From Symsagittifera roscoffensis (Eukaryota; Xenacoelomorpha; Acoela; Convolutidae), in the NCBI RefSeq assembly GCF_963678635.1, contig NC_087063.1, forward strand, positions 26,469,649 through 26,533,648: a DNA stretch of 64,000 nucleotides, read 5' to 3'. Shown here one piece after another: positions 52,025 through 64,000 of the stretch (position 1 is its first letter; every line of letters begins with the position of its first letter). Under the pieces are notes generated by a model. That model saw only the letters and a program-made list of their open reading frames with translations. It was not told where the DNA came from and did not search any database. Position numbers and translations under genes: made by a program.

Positions 52025-55000
52025 AGGTCTTTGGATGAGACTCTCAGCGAGGCAGGAGAGGAGATGGAAGTGGGGAACACGCTTGAACCAAAACCAGCGG
52101 AGGAGGAATTCACCACTCAAGAACTGTTGATGGATCTGAGCGGAGAATATTAGGCCGACACTGCCACGCCACCTCTGACCTCATCTCCCCGCAAGAATCT
52201 AGAGTTGCCACTGATGAGTGAGACTTCCAATATGGGAATGATACTCTTGAGTGCAGAAGAAAGGGAAAATAATACCTTCGAGGGAAACAAGACTATGTTA
52301 CTAGGGAGTCAGGATGAGGACGCTTGGCGAGAATTCTTGAGAGAGTTTAATCGAGAAGTGAATAGCGAGATCACACTAGACGATTTCAAGGAAGAACTGT
52401 GGGACACAGTGGTGAAGTTCGGAGAACCTGTCCTGATGGGGACAGGTCTGGAGGAAAAGGCAAGAGGAGAGCTGCTGAAGAAGATGGTCGAGTTGAGAAA
52501 GGCACCACTGAAGACCAAAGAAGACGAATGTAAAGACAGCTCTACTCTGAAACAAAAAACTGTCAATAAAATAATTGAAAGTGTAAGGGGGGATAAGGTC
52601 GAAACTAGTAATATAATTAAAAGTACTAAGATCCTTAAGGCTCGAGCAGGGAGAGGCAAGAGTTGGAAGGATTGGATGGAGACAAAAAGGTCGAATCAGT
52701 GATGATAACGGCAACGCCCCCAAGTAAAGATAAGAATTCTCGCAAGAGAAAGAGAGAGGTAGACGGGTTGGGTAGTCCTTCGGCGGATGCAGTCTCGGAG
52801 AAAAACTTGCAAGAGACGGCCCCCATGGTTCTGGCACCATGGAAGACGGCAGCCTACGAGAGTAGCTACGAACCAAGGAAACTGCTCGAGGTGGAAAGAG
52901 AGATGGAGGTTCCCACCAACTCGACAACGGAAGAATACATCAAGCCTCAGAGGACAAAGATGAAACGAGGTTCGACGAGCGGGCAGACATGGGAAGTAGA
53001 CGTTGGCAAAGAATGGGTCTCAAATGAACACCAGGCCACTGGGAAGCAAGTAACTAGCGATCCTCTTGAGAGGAAAAAAAACGAGGAACACCTCCCGGCT
53101 GTGGTGGGTGGCCCTGGAAACATTGAAGGAATTGGAAGACTGCCCAAAGAAACTCGACAGTGGAGTGTCACGCAAACGATGCAACTGGGCTACTCAGCGG
53201 AAGGCTGAGATTAACAAATTGGAATTGGGGAGCCAACTGAAGAGAACTTGGCAGAACTTTTTAAGGGATCATTTTGAAGAAGCGATGAGGACACCCTCGT
53301 CAGCGTCGCCGTTGATGGCGATTCCCTTCGTTAGAACAGCGGGACAATTGATGTTCGCGTGGAGCCTGGTGGGAATAGAATTAGAAACGCTGACCTCGCA
53401 CGACAAGTTGAAGTTGGGTGGAAAGAGTCTAGAAATATATCAGACATTGATGCAATACGTTGCTAGGGATAACTCAGGCTTGAGCCTGGCAAGGAGGAGA
53501 GACGCTACTTGTTTCTTGAGGTGGATAATGTCGGTGATGACTGACAGCACCATCCTAGCATGTCAACAAAGAGTAGTCGGGAGTAAAGCAGTGGAAAGGA
53601 GAGTCTCAGCAGTCATCCTGAATGTATACCAGAGTACTGGGATAGAAAAGGAGGTTGGTTCCAGGCAGTCTCTAGAGAGCCATAGGAAGTTAGATGAGAT
53701 ACGGAGATTCTACAACAAGAAGCTTGAGGAGAAACACGACGTGCACCGTAACTTGGCCTCGTCCGGAGAGTACTTGAAACCCAATAAGAAGGGAGAATAC
53801 CAGTATGTGTCTGGAGTGATGGGGATGGCGTACAACCCTTTCCTGGACTCGGAAGCCGGAGGCGCTCACAGAAACTACGAGGTGGCGGAGCTACTAAAGT
53901 TTTGGACAGAGAAGATAGTGGAAATAGACACTGTAGAGAGAGAAAGAGACCGAGCTTGGGTTTGATTCTCGAGAAAACACCAGAGGTGATAAGTGTGCCG
54001 CGCTCAAGTAAAAGAGTCGAGCTGAAGATGGGTAACGGGAATGGCATGTTGGTCACGAATATGGGAGTGGTGTGGAAATTGCTGAGGCCCTCCTGGTGTC
54101 CAAATCCGCATGCGAGCCTGATCGAGGAAGTCACGGAGCGAGTGAGATTAGCACCGGCGGAGGACGAAGATCTGGCGACATTGAGCATAGTGCACAAACT
54201 GATCTTGCCTCAGGCGAAGGAGTCAAGTGAAGCAACCAGTAAACTAGGGTCGGTGAAGAAAATGGAGCCGGGCAGTTGTCTTGACTCGACGTGTGGAAAT
54301 GGCGAGCACACCTGTGATGAACGGTCATGCGTTAGGATACAGTCCTTCCAAAAAGAAGATCTAGTAACCTGGTTTGAAGACATTACCGAGAGGGAGAAGA
54401 GTGAAATACAGATAGTGGCTGAGTGTTACGCGAGTACCAGGGTGAACCTAGCAACAGCTCTGGGATTCTTCTCGAGAATGTGCAGTCTCCAGTCACTGGA
54501 GAGGCTAGAGTCAGAACACCACTTGGTGACCGCGTTGAGTGTGGAGTCATGGCCCGGGGTGTTGCAGGTAACCCAGAAACACATCAAGAGCTGGAAGCTT
54601 GGACTTGAAGCGGAAATAGGATTTCCCATGAGCGAAGCCTATGGTCTGCCTCTAAATGCGAAGTCCTTAGTGGGGTCAGTGATGGCTAACCTATGTGGCA
54701 GCCACTATCCATTGCACAAGGCGATGGTGGAGGTATCCAGCCAAAGGGTATTGATAGACAAGGCCTTCACAGTGCCCAAGTGTGTAAGACTGGCTCGGAT
54801 GTCGCATCAATCCTACAGGTTGTTGAGGAAAATCCGAGGGATAGTGCCGAGAGAACAGAGGGATGACTTGAGTGAAATCTGGGGGGACGAACTTTTGGGT
54901 TTGGAAGGTGAAAACATAAGTGACCACGAGAGACAAAACGTGATCGGGAAACCTATGGGTGGTGCTCCAAACCTGGAGGAGAACGACGCGATACACGAGA

Positions 55001-56027
55001 AGATGATGGAACTTGAGCCTCTCCTAGAAGCCTCAGGAGAGCGCAACCTTAGGAGTATTGACCTCACACATGGGGAATGTTCATGCCACTGTCTGGCACA
55101 CACAGTTTGGTACCCGGATCACGCGAACCTCAGCCTGATCTGGGATGTGGAAGAAATTAGGTCGCTAGGACTGCCCGATCAACAGCAGAAGGGGACCATC
55201 TTGGTTGTGAGAACGATGCTGGCTCTACGATGGACTGAAGAAAATGTAACGAAGTATCGGGAGTAGAAGACGCCTACGGCGGAGTCGAAATACGCGATAG
55301 ATTACAGCAGGAGACTTGAGTTGTTTGAGACTGCTTGCAAGGTACTCGCCATAGCAATGGAAGTCAGACACTTATGAAGCCGCATAAGGTTCTTTCCTTG
55401 GTTTCGAGCGACGTTGACATCCTGGTTGTACATGGTAACGAAGGATCACATGAAGAAATATCAAAAGAAATATCGACAGTTCCTGGCCGAGATAGGACCG
55501 GAGGCTTTCAAGAGACCTCTGCTGACTCATCGAAATGCAATCACGACAGGTTGGAAAAGAGTTGGTAGAGTGTCAAGAAACAATACCAAGGCAAGAGAGT
55601 CGATACTAGAGGAGGACTTGGCGAAGAACGTGAGCCTGAGTTTGAACAATTCCTTCTGTTTGAACCGAGAGTCGAGGGTGAAGAGTTTGCCCAACCAAGC
55701 AAAGAGATTGCAGGAGCAAAGGGAATGGATGCGGTCCTATGAACAGCTGAAAGCCTGGGAAGAGATCGTGATTAGCTCCCATGACGAAGAGGCACTGTTG
55801 AAGCAGATCACGGTGTCAAATACGTCTGGGTCTGGTACCTCGAAGGCGAAGAACGCGAGATGAGCAGGTGGCGCAATGGAGAATTCTAGAGTCTTGAGTC
55901 TTGAGACGGAGGGAAAGGGGCTCGAGGGTGAAATTGGATGAAATCTGGGTTCACGAAAAAGAAACTTTAACAAACGAGATATTGTTATTAATATGTTATA
56001 TCTATTATATAAATCAAAATGCTGCAT
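52025..56027 (+). mobile_element. Second copy of accessory block 2
   Basis: Equivalent to 45.71-49.71 kb with a shift of about 6314 bp in the right part. Frames at 52205-52702, 52663-53208, 53066-53965, 53902-55266 and 55414-55863 repeat those of copy 1. For the 454-codon frame I count about five amino-acid differences; left of about 53.6 kb the two copies are clearly more divergent. Confidence 0.8.
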
Positions 56028-56304
56028 GACAATTTCCTGATTGAATAAGACAAAAAATTTATTAAAATATTAGCTTAAAAAGCGAAAATTCAATGGTGCA
56101 GGTGTGTGCAGATTTTGATTGCTGTTTAGCGATAGTGTGAAAATTTTACATGGTTGTGAATTTTGGGGTGTAGATAAACTTAGTTTGCTGCAAACTTCTG
56201 TAAATGACCACTGGCACTGTATCTTGAGCAACACTCGGGTTTCTGGGGATTCACTGACAGACAGCAGCACGCGATGAGGACATCGATCTTGAGTCCGGGG
56301 AGTA

Positions 56305-57121
56305 TGTGCCAGTCGGTCATATCTGGAAGTTTGACCTTGAGGAACACGAAATACGTGGTTTTGGAATAAAGTTTATTTTTTCAAAAATTCGAATGGAGCC
56401 TGTCATGTTCAGGTTTCTCGCGACAAATGAAAACATCAAAAATAAAATCAGAACAACCGAATTACAATTGCGGGAAAGTTGTCAAATAAACACAGTGGGA
56501 AATTGCTATTCGCAATTTCCGTCGTAGAAAACGAGAGTAGAGCTGTCCTATCTGATATAGGAGACAGAACAATCACAAGAGCAAATCAAGACTCAACTGA
56601 ACCAGAGTGAACCTTCAATGGAAAGGTAGACAACTGAAGTCTCCCAATGGTCCAGATCCAAAACTACATTCTTGAATTAAAACTCTTTTCCTATGATTGG
56701 AGCTCATTGTTAGAAAACTTCTTATAATCAAAGTTATAATCAAATATATTCATGCTAGAGTTATTAATTAGCTTAGTTACTCTGTTTCTCAAGTGTGCTG
56801 CTATGTAAGTACCAAATTTAATTTTCCCGAGTGCATTTTATGATAAGTATGTTGAGGTAAGGCGAGTTTTAGGTTGATCCATCTGAAATGGATCAAAGTT
56901 CCATTGTCCAATAAAAAGTAACCTGTTTTGTTCCGACCCTGTTTTTAACGGCGTTCGCGTATTTTGGGTATTTTGAGACCTAAGTATGGGGACGTTCTTA
57001 TTTTCTAGAGTGGGGGTATTTTGGTAGTGGCCTTTAAGCTGTCTAGTCTCATGTCGCAAGTGAACCGAATTGGCTCCGACAGTTTTTGAGGTAGAAAAAC
57101 ACAAGAGATAGTGTCCCTGAA
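56305..57121 (+). mobile_element. LTR sequence, second subfamily, second copy
   Basis: Repeats 49991-50807 at exactly +6314 bp with almost no differences. Confidence 0.8.
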
Positions 57122-57915
57122 TGTAACAGTCGCCTACTTCGGTCACATATGAGGCTTAAGAAAAATAGGCCCTATAACCATTGGCTCAAGAGTCAGGGAC
57201 ACTATCTCTTGCGTTTTTCTACCTCAAAACGGTCGGATCCAAATCGGTTCACTTGCGACATGAGACTAGAACCCCTTACAACTTAAAGGCCACTACCAAA
57301 ACATCTCCCCACTCTAGAAAATAAGAACGTCCCCATACTTAGGTCTCGAGTTACCCAAAATACACGAACGCCGTTAAAAACAGATTCGGGACAATCCGTT
57401 AAGTTACTTTTTATTAGACAGTGGAACTTTGATCCATTTCAGATGGATCAACCTAAAACTCGCCTTACCTCAACATAACAATCATAAAACACACTCGGGA
57501 AAATTAAATTAGGTACTTACATAGCAGCACACTCGAGAACTAGAGGTAACTAAATTAGTAAGCAACTTGAGAACGATCGGGGAATTAAGTTTGATTCAAT
57601 AAGTTCTAATCGAACAAGTTTTATCTCAAGAATGGAGTTTTGGTTCTGGACCATTGGGACACTTCGGTTGTCCACCTTTCCACCGAAGGCTCACTCTGGT
57701 TCAGATAGATTCAGATCTTCTTTTGTAATCACTGTCTCCTATATCAAGATTTTTCTTATTAATATATTCTGATTTTATATATTATGTTTTCAGTTGTCGC
57801 GAGAAAACTGAGCATGACAGGCTCTATTCGAATTTTTGAAAAATCAAACTTCCTTCCAAAACCATGTATTTTGCGTTCCTCAAGGTCAAACTTCCCAATA
57901 TGACCGACTGGCACA
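57122..57915 (-). mobile_element. Reverse-orientation LTR at the palindrome centre
   Basis: Repeats 50808-51600 with almost no change. Here it is followed by the full inverted third copy rather than by an RT fragment. Confidence 0.75.
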
Positions 57916-58149
57916 TACTCCCCGGACTCAAGATCGATGTCCTCATCGCGTGCTGCTGTCTGTCAGTGAATCCCCAGAAACCCGAGTGTTGCTCAAGGTA
58001 CAGTGCCAGTGGTCATTTACAGAAGTTTGCAGCAGACTTTAGTTTATCTACACCCCAAAATTCAAAACCATGTAAAATTTTCATACTATCGCTAAACAGC
58101 AATCAAAATCTGCATACACCTGCACCTTTGAATTCTCGCTTTTTAAGCT

Positions 58150-61100
58150 AACGATCTAAACTTTCTTTTGTCCCATTCAGCCAGGAAATTGTCATGCAGC
58201 ATTTGACTTATATAATAGATATAGCATATTAATAACAAAATCTCATTTGTTAAAATTTCTTTTTCGTGAACCCAGATTTCATCCAATTTCACCCTCGAGC
58301 CCCTTTCCTTCCCTTTCAAAACTCAAGACTCTAGAATTTCCCTTTGAGCCACCTGCTCATCTCGCGTTCTTTGCCCTCGAGCTACTAGACCCAGACGTAT
58401 TTGACACCGCAAACTGTTTCAACAGTGCTTCTTCATCATCGGAGCTAATCACGATCTCCTCCCAAGCCTTCAGCTGTTCATAGGATCGCATCCATTCCCT
58501 TTGCTCCTGCAATCTCTTTGCTTGGTTGGGCAAACTCTTCACCCTCGACTCTCGGTTCAAACAGAAGGAATTGTGAAGACTCAGGCTCACGTTCTTCGCC
58601 AAGTCTTCCTCTAGTATCGACTCCCTCGCCTTGGTGTTGTTTCTGGACACTCTACCAACTCTTTTCCAACTCGTCGTGATCGCATTTCGATGGGTCAGCA
58701 GAGGTCTCTTGATTGCCTCCGGTCCTATCTCGGCCTTGAACTGTCGATATTCCTTTTGATATTTCCTCATATGATCCTTCGTTACCATGTATAACCAGGA
58801 CGTCGACGTCGCTCGAAACCAAGGAAAGAACCTCAAGCGGCTCCATTCGTGTCTGACTTCCATTGGTATGGCGAATACCTTGCATGCAGTCTCAAACAAC
58901 TCAAGTATCCTGCTGTAATCTATCGCGTATATCGACTCAGCCGTTGGCGTCTTCGTTTCCCGATACTTCGTTACATTTTCTTCAATCCATCGTAGAGCCA
59001 GCATTGTGCTCACCACCAAGAGCGTCACCTTTTGCCTGTGATCCGGTAATCCTATCGACCGAATTTCTTCCACATCCCATACCAGGCAGAGGTTTGCGTG
59101 ATCCGGATACCACACCGTTTGTGCCAGACAGTGGCATGGGCTTTCCCCATGTGTGATTTCAGTACTTCTAAGGTTGCGCTCTCTCGAGGCTTCCAGGAGA
59201 GGTTCGAGCTCCATCATCTTCTCGTGTATCGTATCGATCTCCTCCATGTTTGGAGCACCACCCACCGGTTTTCCGATCACGTTTTGTCTCTCGTGGTCAC
59301 TTGTGTTCTCACTTTCCAAACCCAAAAGTTCATCCCCCCAGATTTCACTCAAGTCATCCCTCTGTTCTCTCGGCACTGTCCCTCGGATTTTCCTCAACAA
59401 CCTGTGTGAGTGATGCGACATCCGAGCCAACCTTACGCACTTGGGCACCGAGAAGGCTTTGTCTATCAATACCCTTTGGCTGCCATGTTAAGTGGGTAGT
59501 GGCTGCCGCACAGGTTGGCCATTACTGACCCCACTAAGGACTTCGCTTTTAGAGGCAGACCATAGGCTTCGCTCATGGGAAATCCCATTTCCGCTTCAAG
59601 TCCAACCTTCCAGCTCTTGATGTGTTTCTGGGTTACCTGCAACACCCCGGGCCATGACTCCACACTCAACGCGGTCACCAACTGCGGTGTTCAGACTCTA
59701 GCCTCTCTAATGACCGCAGACTGCACATCCTTGAGAAGAATCCCAGAGCTGTTGCTATGTTCACAGTGGTACTCGCGTAACACTCAGTCACTATCTGTAC
59801 CTCACTCTTCTCCCTCTCCGTGATGTCTTCAAACCAAGTGACTAAATCTTCTTTTTGAAAGGATTGTATCCTAACGCATGACCGTCCGTCACAGGTGTGC
59901 TCTCCACTCCCACACGTCGAATCAAGACAACTACCCGGCTCCATCTTCCTTGCCGACCCTAGCTTATTCGTTTTTTCGCCTGACTCCTTTACCTGAGGTA
60001 AGATCAGTTTGTGCACTCTACCCAATGTTGCTAGATCTTCATCTTCCGTCGGTGCTAACCTCACTCGCTCTGTGACTTCCTCGACCAGCCTCGCGTTGGG
60101 ATGAGGGCACCAGGAGGGCCTTAGCAATTTCCACACCACTCCCAGATTCGTGATTAACATGCCATTCCCATTACCCATCTTCAGCTCAACTCTTTTACTT
60201 GAGCGCGGTACGCTTATCACCTCTGGCGTTTTCTCGAGAATCAAGCCCAAGCTCGGTCTCTCTCTCTCCACTGTGTCTTTTTCCACTATTTTCTCTGTCC
60301 AAAACTTTAGTAGCTCCGCTACCTCGTGGTTCCTGTGAGCGCCTCCGGCCTCTGAGTCCAAGAAGGGATTGTACGCCATCCCCATTACTCCAGACACGTA
60401 CTGATATTCTCCCTTCTTATTGGGTCTCGAGTACTCCCCTGACGAGGCCAAGTTACGGTGTACGCCGTGTTCCTCCTCGAATTTCTTGTTGTAAAATCTC
60501 CGTATCTCGTCTTGCTTTCTGTGGCTCTCTAGAGATTTTCTGGAACCATCCTCCTTTTCTATCCCAGTACTCTGGTATACGTTCAAGATGACTGCTGAGA
60601 CTCTCCTTTCCACTGTCTTACTTCCGATTGCTCTTTGGTGACATGCTAGGATGGTACTATCAGTCATCATCGACATTATCCACCTCAAGAAACAGGTAGC
60701 ATCTTTCCTCCTTGCCAGTCTCCAGCCTGAATTATCCCCAGCAATGGGTTGCATCAGTACTTGATACACCTCTAGATTTTTGCCTCCCAATTTCAACTTG
60801 TCGTACGAAGTCAGTGTCTCTAACTCTATTCCCACCAGGCTCCACGCGAACATCAGTTGTCCTGCGGTTCTAATTGTCCTGCGGTTGTCCTGCGGAAGGG
60901 ATTCGCCATCAACGGCGATGCCGATGAGGATGTCCTCATCGCTTCTTCAAAATGATCCCTCAACAAGTTCTGCCAAGTTATCTTCAGTTGGCTCCCCAAT
61001 TCTAGTTTGTTAATCTCAGCTTTCTGCTGGGTAGCCCAGTTGCGTCGCTTGTGCGACACTCCACTGTCGAACTTCTTTAGGCAGTCTTCCAGTTCCTTCA

Positions 61101-64000
61101 GTGTCTCGAGGGCCACCCACCACGGCCGGGAGGTGTTCCTCGTTTTGTTCCTCTCAAGAGGATCGCTCGTGACTTGCTTTCCAGTGACCTAGTGCTCCTT
61201 TGACACCCAATTTTTTCCAACATCCACTTCCCATGTCTGTCCGCTCGTTGAACCTCTCTTCTTGTTCGTCTTCTCGGGCCTGAAGTTTTCTTCAGATGTC
61301 GGGTTGGTGGAAACCTCCATTTCCTTTTCCATTTCGGGTGGTTTCCTGGGCTCAGCACTACTCTTGTAGGCCGCAGTCTTGCATCGCGCCAGAACCATGG
61401 GCGCCGTCTCTCTCAGGTTTTTCTCGGAGACCGCATCCGCCGAAGGACTGCCCAATCCCTCTACCTCTCTCTTTCTCTTGCGAGACTTCACGTCTCTACT
61501 TGGAGGCGTTGCCGTTATCATCACTGATTAAACCTCTTTGTCTCCATCCAACCCTTCCAACTCTTGCCTCCCCCTGCTCGAGCCTTAAGGATATTAGTAC
61601 TTTTAATTATATTACTAGTCTCAACCTTATCTCCTCTTACACCTTCAACTATTTTATTGACAGTTTTTTGTTTCAGAGAAGAGCTGTCTTTACATTCGTC
61701 TTCTTTGGTCTTCAGTGGCTCCTTTCTCAATTCGACCATCTCGCTCAGTAGCTCTCCTCTTGCTTTTTCATCCAGACCTGTTCCCATCAGGACAGGTTCC
61801 CCGAACTTCACCACCGTGTTCCACAGTTTTTCTTTGAAATTGTCTTTGTGATCTCGCTATTCACCTCTCGATTAAACTCTCTCAAGAATTCTCGCCAAGC
61901 GTTCTCATCTAGAGTCCCTAGGAACATGGTCTTGTTTCCCTGGAAGGTATTCTTTTAGCTTTCCTCAGAACTCACGAGTATCATTCCCATATTAGAAGTC
62001 TCGCTCGTCAGTGGCAACTCTAGATTCTTGCGGGGAGATGAGGTCAGAGGTGGCGTGGGCAACACATGTCTGCCCAATTTTCTCCGCTCAGATCCTTCAA
62101 CAGTTCTTGAGTGGTGAATTCCTCCTCTGATGGCTTTGGCTCCGGCGTGTTTCCCACTTCCATATCCTCTCCTGCCTCGCTGAGAGTCTCGTCCATGCTT
62201 TCCTCTAATGATTCGACTCTTCTTCTCTCAAGAATCCTTCTGAACCGATATTCTACAGGGCCGCTTCTTTTATCTCCAGGGGTGTCCACCGACAGGGGTG
62301 ATGGTGTCGTCGGATCCGGTTTCTTGTATTCCTTCAGAGCCACATACAACGGGCCTGCTGCATCCAGCTCCTTCCCCTCCTGTCTCATCTCCACCTGCTC
62401 CAGTCCGTTAGGTGCCCGGTATCTTCTCGTGGCAAACTTCATCTCGTCCTTTAGTGCAATGTGTCCTTCTTCCACGATCATCCTGCCATCGTCCCACACC
62501 GGCAAATGTTCTCCAAACCCGCCCGCTCAAGCTTTCTCAAGACCTCTCGTATCTCGAATTTTGGGGGCAATCAGCCTCTCATCTTCTTCGCTTGGGTCGT
62601 CCAGGAGTTTATTTTTATGTCACAGGTGTGAAAATAGACCGCTGCAGTGTAGCCGATGAATAGGGGATCCCAGCCATCGGTGAATTCCCTCTGCTGCCCT
62701 TCTGTCGCTGCTCTCGCGAACAGGGACGGGACCACCAGGGAACTGTTCATTCCCAGGGTCATTCTCCCTACCGTTGGGAACTCTGGAATGGTTGTTGGCA
62801 AGACTTCCTTCTCCAGTATTGCCTCTAGCTCCCTCTTCACCAACTCGAAGCTCTTCTTCCATGCGGGAATTCTCAAGACCTCTTGTCCACTCGCCGTCAG
62901 GGGATTTAGGTTCCAGAACTTGGGGTAAGTTTCGATGGGACCCTCGCGTTTGCCTCCCATCCTACACTGCAGTTGTCCTCGGAAATTGTACACCATCAAT
63001 TCTTGATCTTTCACTTTTCCGAAGAATACCGTGTTGCTCATTCGGGCCCTGAGCACCTCTTGCCGACACCAGTTGAGTGTCGTCCCATCCAGTATACTTA
63101 TGAGGCTCAAGTGTGTCACGGAGTTGCGATAAGCTGTCACCAGAGGATCTGGAAACGCGTATGTCACGGCCGGTCCATAAATGCAGGTTACGACCTCCTC
63201 CAGCCCCGGATTATCCCCATTGGGTCCGATCTCATTGCCAGGCACAGGTCTGTCAACAGAGGCATGCCCCCATTCACTTTCCTCCATTCATCTCTCGTCT
63301 TTGGATTCTTTTCCTCACCAGTCATGTGTCGGTTCTGCATCAGGAGTTACTCCACTAGCAGCGTCTTTAGACCTGCAGCACACTTATATGAATAGGCGTC
63401 AATGCTCGAGTGGGTTTTCCCCATCGACAGGGGCTCCCCATATTTCGTTAGTTGATGAAATGACACCAGTTCACCATGGGTCAGGAGCACCAGTGCCAGA
63501 TACCCGTCAATCCGGAGTGTTTCCACACCCCGACTGAACATGTACGCTGGACCCATATTGAATAGGTACCTCGGGTAAACCAGGTACAGTGCCAACAACA
63601 GGCTGATGGGAATGCTCAGGATTTCTTGTACAAAGGCTCCAAAGATGGTCTCCTTTGCACCAAACACTCCAGCGATGAGCTCCTTTCCCCAACAAGGACT
63701 CAAGAACTCAAGAATCTCGTGATCCCTCCTCGTCTTAAGCTCGCCCTTTGCGTGCTCCCTCCAGAATCCTCCAATTGTGACCTCATTGGCAGCTGTGACG
63801 AACCTGGTCACCGTCATTTCCCTTTTCTCGGCCACTTCCAGCTGCTCCTCAAGAAAACTCCAGATTTGTTTCACAAGAGGTGGGGCATTCTCCTTCGTCT
63901 TCTCCGTAGCGTTTTCCAACCTTGGTTTCAGGAATGGCCACCTGCCTCTTTCTTGTGTCAGTCGATACACCATCGACTCCAGCTGCTTCTCTGTTGCAGC
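58150..64000 (-). mobile_element. Third, inverted copy of the accessory blocks
   Basis: Minus-strand frames at 59469-58357, 60853-59675, 61524-61189, 62505-62044, 63287-62571 and 63973-63347 correspond to copy 1. From about 61.0 to 64.0 kb it is the mirror of 43.91-46.9 kb by the simple rule x to 107910-x, with the 208-codon frame identical and the 238-codon frame differing at one residue. Left of about 60.6 kb it is clearly more divergent. It runs off the window edge. Broken in a few places. Confidence 0.8.

Overview
The window is eukaryotic. It contains a spliced gene with phased GT/GC-AG introns, a 9.3 kb first intron, AT-rich introns against GC-richer exons, a LINE remnant, MITEs, tRNA-like repeats and long LTR retroelements. 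No operons, ribosome-binding sites or prokaryotic genes are visible. The organism looks like an invertebrate or a related lineage with a repeat-rich genome; I cannot name it from the sequence.

Left part (1-26.8 kb). An old retroelement fragment with a gag-type zinc knuckle lies at the left edge. It is followed by AT-rich DNA with small DNA-transposon relics: a family ending in GGCTCTT...AAGAGCC (one copy has a perfect 8-bp target duplication, hAT-like), a ~0.9 kb element with CCCGGGTTGACC ends, and several tRNA-like repeats. The one well supported host gene runs 6653-24530 (+) in 11 exons. All exon phases agree and the exon lengths sum to 3183 nt (1060 codons plus stop). It predicts a protein with two N-terminal membrane segments, coiled-coil stretches and a long Ser/Glu/Lys-rich tail; I do not recognise the family. 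Its huge first intron holds a LINE reverse-transcriptase remnant and the last two exons of a second, unrecognised gene on the opposite strand (13713-14160).

Right part (26.8-64 kb). This is a cluster of related, broken Ty3/gypsy-type LTR retroelement copies. The left copy has an LTR (26894-27845), a primer-binding-site-like sequence, a leader with two tandem repeat arrays, then gag, zinc knuckles, protease, RT, RNase H, integrase and, downstream of integrase, a macrodomain-like module (about 38.1-38.5 kb). From 39 to 49.5 kb follow about 10 kb of long open frames on the same strand: a coiled-coil protein, an SGNH/GDSL-hydrolase-like module, a 1.6 kb tandem duplication, and several unrecognised proteins. 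LTR sequence follows at 49991. A second copy of the right half lies 6314 bp downstream (52.0-57.1 kb), where an RT fragment runs straight into the same unknown frames. A third copy is inverted (57.1-64 kb), making a large imperfect palindrome centred near 57121. The left half of copy 1 matches copy 3 and its right half matches copy 2, with the switch near 47.3 kb.

The most interesting content is this retroelement lineage. It appears to carry a macrodomain, an SGNH-like domain and several kilobases of unrecognised coding sequence beyond pol, shares a striking CTTGAG/CTCAAG word bias throughout, and is arranged in mosaic direct and inverted copies.
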